The notes below the pieces were generated by a model that made no database searches, was not told the DNA's origin, and was given only the letters and a program-made list of their open reading frames with translations. A program made the translations under genes and the position numbers. Below, piece by piece: positions 59,749 to 64,000 of a DNA stretch of 64,000 bases; position 1 is the first letter of the stretch; each line of letters opens with the position of its first letter. Origin of the DNA: Apophysomyces variabilis (lineage: Eukaryota; Mucoromycota; Mucoromycetes; Mucorales; Mucoraceae); NCBI GenBank assembly GCA_002749535.1, contig MZZL01000409.1:186398-250397 (forward strand), in the 5' to 3' direction.

Positions 59749-61421
59749 ATGGCCGATTTTGACGAGATCCCGGACCTTGTGCCAGCTTCATTTGAAAAGT
59801 TAGTCTACAATTTCGATCGTGTTGCTAATATGCTAACGGCTTGTCTTAGTGGCATAGAGCAAACACAAATCGCTGCAGACGCGGGAAAAACGGACGACAT
59901 CTCGCCACAGAAGATTCCGGTTACCATTGTCACTGGTATACTATGGCATGCAAAACATGTAACGTAATCAAGAATCTGTAGGATTCCTGGGAAGCGGAAA
60001 AACGACTCTTCTCAATTATATCCTTACGGAGAAACACGAAAAGAAAATTGCCGTTATTCTTAACGAGTTCGGTGAAAGTAAGCGTGTGAAAAATTGCAAA
60101 GGTGACCCTAATCATCGGTTTTGGTAGGCAGCGATATCGAGAAATCGTTGTCTATCAACCAGGAAGGGACCCTTTATGAAGAATGGCTTGAACTTCGTAA
60201 TGGATGTCTTTGTTGCACTGTCAAGTAATATATTTCCGCAAGGTTGTAATGCACTCATCATTACCCGTAGAGATAATGGCGTCCTGGCCATCGAGAATTT
60301 AATGGCCAAGAAAGGAAAATTTGATTATATTCTGCTGGAAACAAGGTATGTCCAAATCATTACTCCCAAAATCCAAAAAACTCAATTATGAGAGTGCACT
60401 TGTAATAGTGGCCTGGCAGATCCTGGCCCAATTGCATCCATGTTCTGGTTAGACGATGGACTTGGAAGCGAGATATATCTAGATGGCATTGTGACCTTGG
60501 TTGATGCCAAACATATTCGTGAGGTCCGTACATCTATTATGTTGTTAACCCATGTTTACTGACCACAACTTCTTTAGCACTTAAGCGAAGAGAAAGAGGA
60601 CGTTTTAATCAACGAAGCACTCAAGTAAGATATTTTCTTGTCAAACTTAGAACCGCTGACCGAAGACATTGGATATTGTCTTAGACAAATTGCAATTGCT
60701 GACAGAATCGTCATTAACAAGAAGGATCTGTTGCCTGAGGAGGAGCTCGCTCATCTTGAAGAGGATATCCGTGCCATAAACTCTGTGGCTGATATCCTAC
60801 GTACTGAGAGATCAAGGTAAACAATTAACGGAAAGAATAGTATGATACTAAGCCTGTATAAAAAAGGATTCCTCTGGACTTTGTACTGGACATCAAAGCA
60901 TATGATGTTCATGATGCTGATTCATTGACAAAGCAAACACAAAAACTTAAAGAACATAACGATGTTCATGCTCACCATCTTAGTCATGTAAATTTAAAAT
61001 TACGCAAACTTCAAGCTAAGCTATCTACATGCAGGACGTTCAAACAGTCTGTATCCAGTTTAATGCTCGATTGAATACTTTGGAAAAGCTGGAAACTTGG
61101 ATTCAGACATTGCTTTGGGAGAAAGCAGTTCCAACAGTGGTTGGACAAACGGTCCCATCAGAAAGCGGACAAGTTCTGGTATTACGTCTAAAGGGCATTG
61201 TACAACCACCAAAGGATGCTCAAGCAGGAAACGGTAATAAGAAGATGGTGATTCAAGGCGTCCAAGATTTGTACGATATCCAAGAAGGCTATGCACATGA
61301 AGGGACGAGCGATGACATGTCTAAGTTAGTCTTAATTGGAAAGAACTTGCAGAAAGACCGATTATTGGAATCATTTTCCCGCTGGGTTGAGATCGATAGC
61401 AAAACGATTCAAATTGCATAA
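59749..61421 (+). CDS. Zinc-chaperone GTPase Zng1 (CBWD/COG0523 family)
   Basis: A G3E-type GTPase that transfers zinc to methionine aminopeptidase 1. Exons 59749-59935, 59982-60077, 60128-60224, 60271-60345, 60409-60523, 60578-60624, 60685-60816, 60867-60987, 61035-61421 give 418 aa. The N-terminus has DEIPDLVPA, the PxLVp-type motif that binds the MetAP1 zinc finger. Then come Walker [22 protein letters not shown], the metal-binding NGCLCCTVK, Walker B-like LLETSGLADP, and the guanine motif INKKDL. The C-terminal CobW domain has a His-rich start ([14 protein letters not shown] region near 60980), common in zinc chaperones. The nine-exon structure is in frame throughout. Confidence 0.93.
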
Positions 61422-61727
61422 AGCTGCTATACAAGGTTTTGTCATTTGTTAGAACCTAAAACAGTAAACATATGTCAAAGACGATTTCAATGCATTCTGT
61501 CATAGTCATCTTCTCAGAAGAAATTTGCTTTGATTTTCTGACTTCCTATTGTTTATTTACGAATCACTACCAATGATACTGATCCTTCTTGGCGGTTTAG
61601 ACACGACAAGGCTGTTGTGTCCGAAGAAACCTGAACTTGAATTCGGACCGCGATTTCCTGACGCAGGACAGCCAAAAGAAAACTCGTTTTACTCTCTGCC
61701 CTGTAACGCATCTAAGGATTCATAACC
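61422..61727. other. Intergenic, head-to-tail
   Basis: 305 bp between the Zng1-like stop and the CAND1 start. No distinctive element was seen. Confidence 0.4.
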
Positions 61728-64000
61728 ATGTCGAGCACAAACGCGTATATGGTGGCCAATCTTTTGGAAAAGGTATATGTGAATATACTTGGCTTAGCGC
61801 GAAATGAGTGTTCTGACTACTCTCTGATAATAATAAGATGGACAATGAGGATAGGGACTTCCGTTACATGGCACTTAATGACTTGACCAATGAGCTACAG
61901 AAGGATACATTTGACTTGGAGCCCTCCATTGAAGCAAAGGTTGTCCGAGCAGTATTGACCTTGATGGACGACAAGAACAGCGAAGTGCAAAACCTTGCTG
62001 TGAAATGGTAGTTTTGGTTTACCATTGATAAGCTAAAGCAATAGCTAATGAAGTTTTCTACACATATCAGTCTTGGACCATTAGTTAAACAAATCAAAGA
62101 AGAGCATGCCCTTGATATCGTGGATCGTTTGGGTGTGTTTGCTGCGCAGCAGAAAAACGAGGAACTCCGCAGCATCGCAAGCATTGGTAAGGAGCATGAA
62201 ATAAGAAATAGTCGTAACTGTATGTATTGTAAAGGTTTGAAGACCGTGGTGATGGAAGTACACGGAAGCAAGGGAAATAGTATCTGTCAAAAGGTTGTCC
62301 CACATCTATTACCGATGTTACAAAATGTAGGGCTTTACGATATTCAAGAAAGATTCTAATAACAGATCCATAGACTGGAGCATCCTATGAGATGCAGATG
62401 GACTCTCTCGATGTACTCGCAGAGGTTCTCTCGAGATTTGGATCGCAAATAACTCAAGAACAACAGACACAAATACAGAGGACTTTATTGCCCCTACTCG
62501 CGCATCCGCGAGCAGCTATTCGGAAAAGAACGACAATTGCTATTGGACATTTGGTTGTGCACATCAACGATGAATTGTTCGACTCAATTATGCTTTATGT
62601 CTTGGAAAGAATTAAAGCTACTGGCAATTCCAGCGATAAATTGAGGACCCTAGTTCAAAGTGCTGGTGTACTGAGGTAAGCAGAAAGAAGAAATTACAGT
62701 AATGAGCTATTAGAGTTACTAAGATCTCTATGTGTAGTCGATACAGTACAGCACGACTAGGAAAATATCTCCCTCAACTGGTCCCTGTTATCATGGAATA
62801 TGCATCGGAAGCCGACGAAGATGATGAACTGAGAGAAATATGTCTTCAATCGTTGGAATCATTTATCCTTCGTTGTCCTACTGAAATCTCTCCATATATT
62901 GATCAAATTATCTCGCTTGCGTTGGAATATATAAAATATGACCCTAATTTTGCGGCAGACGGCGACGAGGATGATGAAGTAAGTTTTTTGTTTACGGCTA
63001 TGGCGCCTTTAGCTGACATACACTGTAGGATGAAGATATGGAAGAAGATGAAGAAGAAGATGATGAGTACGGAGATATTGTGTAAGTATACATTCAACGG
63101 GTGCCTGATCGTCATAACACAATCATATAGCGATTATTCTGATGATGACGATGATATGTCATGGAAAGTGCGTCGTTCTTCTGCCAAAGTGTTTGCCGCA
63201 GTTATTGAAACACGAACAGATTTACTACAGCAGCTATACCAAAATGTTGCCCCTGTATTAATTGCACGATTCAAAGAACGTGAAGAATCTGTTCGGGCCG
63301 ATATTATGCAGACATTTATTGTGCTTCTACGACAAACTAACGTCTACGGAGGCGACAATGGCCTCAACAGTCAGGCTTTGTATAAGTCAGCGTTTGACTT
63401 TGATGTTACCGGCTATAGCGACCAGAAAGGATTCTCATCTAGCAAAGACCAAGCAGTTAAACCAGCAACGTCCCTTATGCAAACCGGAGAAGGGTATGTG
63501 AAGTTTTGGTTCCTACAGCACAGACTTTTCTATAACATGCAAACCTGCATAGTCCTCGGCAGCTCCTGCGTAGCCAAGTACCGAAGCTGAGTCGAGCTCT
63601 CGTCAAGCAATTATCATCAAAATCCAACCAAACTCGACTGATCGGATTCCGCTTGGCTCGTGAATTGGTTTTGGTGTTACACGGTGGTTTAGATGAAGAA
63701 ATGGAACTTTTTGTTCCTGTGATTGAGTCAACATTAACGACGTCTGCTTCCGATCAACACCATGTTACGTCTACATCCAACCTAAAGATTGAGGTTTTGG
63801 TCTTTCTTAATCAGCTCTTCCGCAATCACTCTTCACAAGTTTTGCAGCCATATCTGAACAGGTTGTGTCCTGCAGTTATCAAAACTATCGCAGACAGATT
63901 CTACAAGATCACCTCAGAAGCTTTCTTGGTTTGTATTGAGCTAATTAAAGTCGTCAGACCTATTTGGCTTGATCCGAAAAAAGGTGAATTCGACATCAGC
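61728..64000 (+). CDS. CAND1 (cullin-associated NEDD8-dissociated protein 1), partial
   Basis: A HEAT-repeat protein that exchanges substrate receptors on cullin-RING ubiquitin ligases. Exons seen: 61728-61772, 61838-62007, 62071-62186, 62235-62326, 62374-62675, 62738-62978, 63029-63081, 63131-63493, 63553 to beyond the window. About 610 residues are present, roughly the first half. The N-terminus MSSTNAYMVANLLEKM, HEAT blocks such as VKCLGPLVKQIKEEHALDI and HPRAAIRKRTTIAIGHLV, the acidic insert DEDMEEDEEEDDEYGDI followed by DDDMSWKVRRSSAK, and VPKLSRALVKQL are all diagnostic. Truncated only by the window edge. Confidence 0.93.

Overview
The window looks like nuclear DNA of an early-diverging fungus, most likely Mucoromycota (Mucorales-type). 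The genes are intron-rich, with mostly canonical GT-AG introns of about 43-80 nt. Genes sit close together on both strands, the sequence is AT-leaning, and a fungal-style Helitron and a DD34E transposase are present. The organism assignment is inference from protein flavour and gene architecture. Exon-intron models were built by eye, joining reading frames at splice sites; for the main models the total exon length is a multiple of three.

Left part (1-13.9 kb): a NicO-family nickel/cobalt transporter (-), a possible broken membrane-protein gene, a small membrane protein (-), a GNAT acetyltransferase (+) and a small secreted cysteine-rich protein (+). Then come a 21-exon DNA polymerase delta catalytic subunit (+), a Siva-like zinc-binding protein (+), an unrecognised three-exon gene (+), tRNA-His guanylyltransferase Thg1 (+) and a small coiled-coil protein (-).

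Mobile island (13.9-21.9 kb): an intact 431-aa DD34E transposase lies between two identical 20-bp direct repeats. The second repeat forms the 5' end of a 5.26-kb Helitron whose Rep/helicase gene carries one frameshift and one nonsense codon. A proline-rich, GC-rich ORF of unknown function follows directly. A decayed relative of the transposase sits at 31.2-32.2 kb.

Middle part (22-44.5 kb): a TMEM242-like protein (+), splicing factor SF3B3/Rse1 (-), a mini-gene (+), a protein resembling the Hda2/Hda3 subunits of the HDA1 deacetylase complex (-), a HAD-class phosphatase (-) and the CWF19-like lariat-debranching cofactor (-). These are followed by a Q-rich coiled-coil protein (-), an Atg14-like autophagy protein (+) and an Skt5/Chs4-like Sel1-repeat chitin-synthase regulator (-).

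Right part (44.5-64 kb): an acidic single-pass membrane protein (-), peroxisomal Lon protease ending in SHL (-), an Rtg2-like Ppx/GppA protein (-) and 26S proteasome ATPase Rpt3 (-). After a 2.6-kb gene-poor stretch come the zinc-chaperone GTPase Zng1 (+) and the first half of CAND1 (+), cut by the window edge.

Most genes are housekeeping: DNA replication, splicing (SF3B3, CWF19), tRNA maturation, and protein turnover (Rpt3, CAND1, Lon). No clustered pathway, CRISPR array, rRNA or convincing tRNA was seen. The least explained content is the mobile island and several small unrecognised genes.
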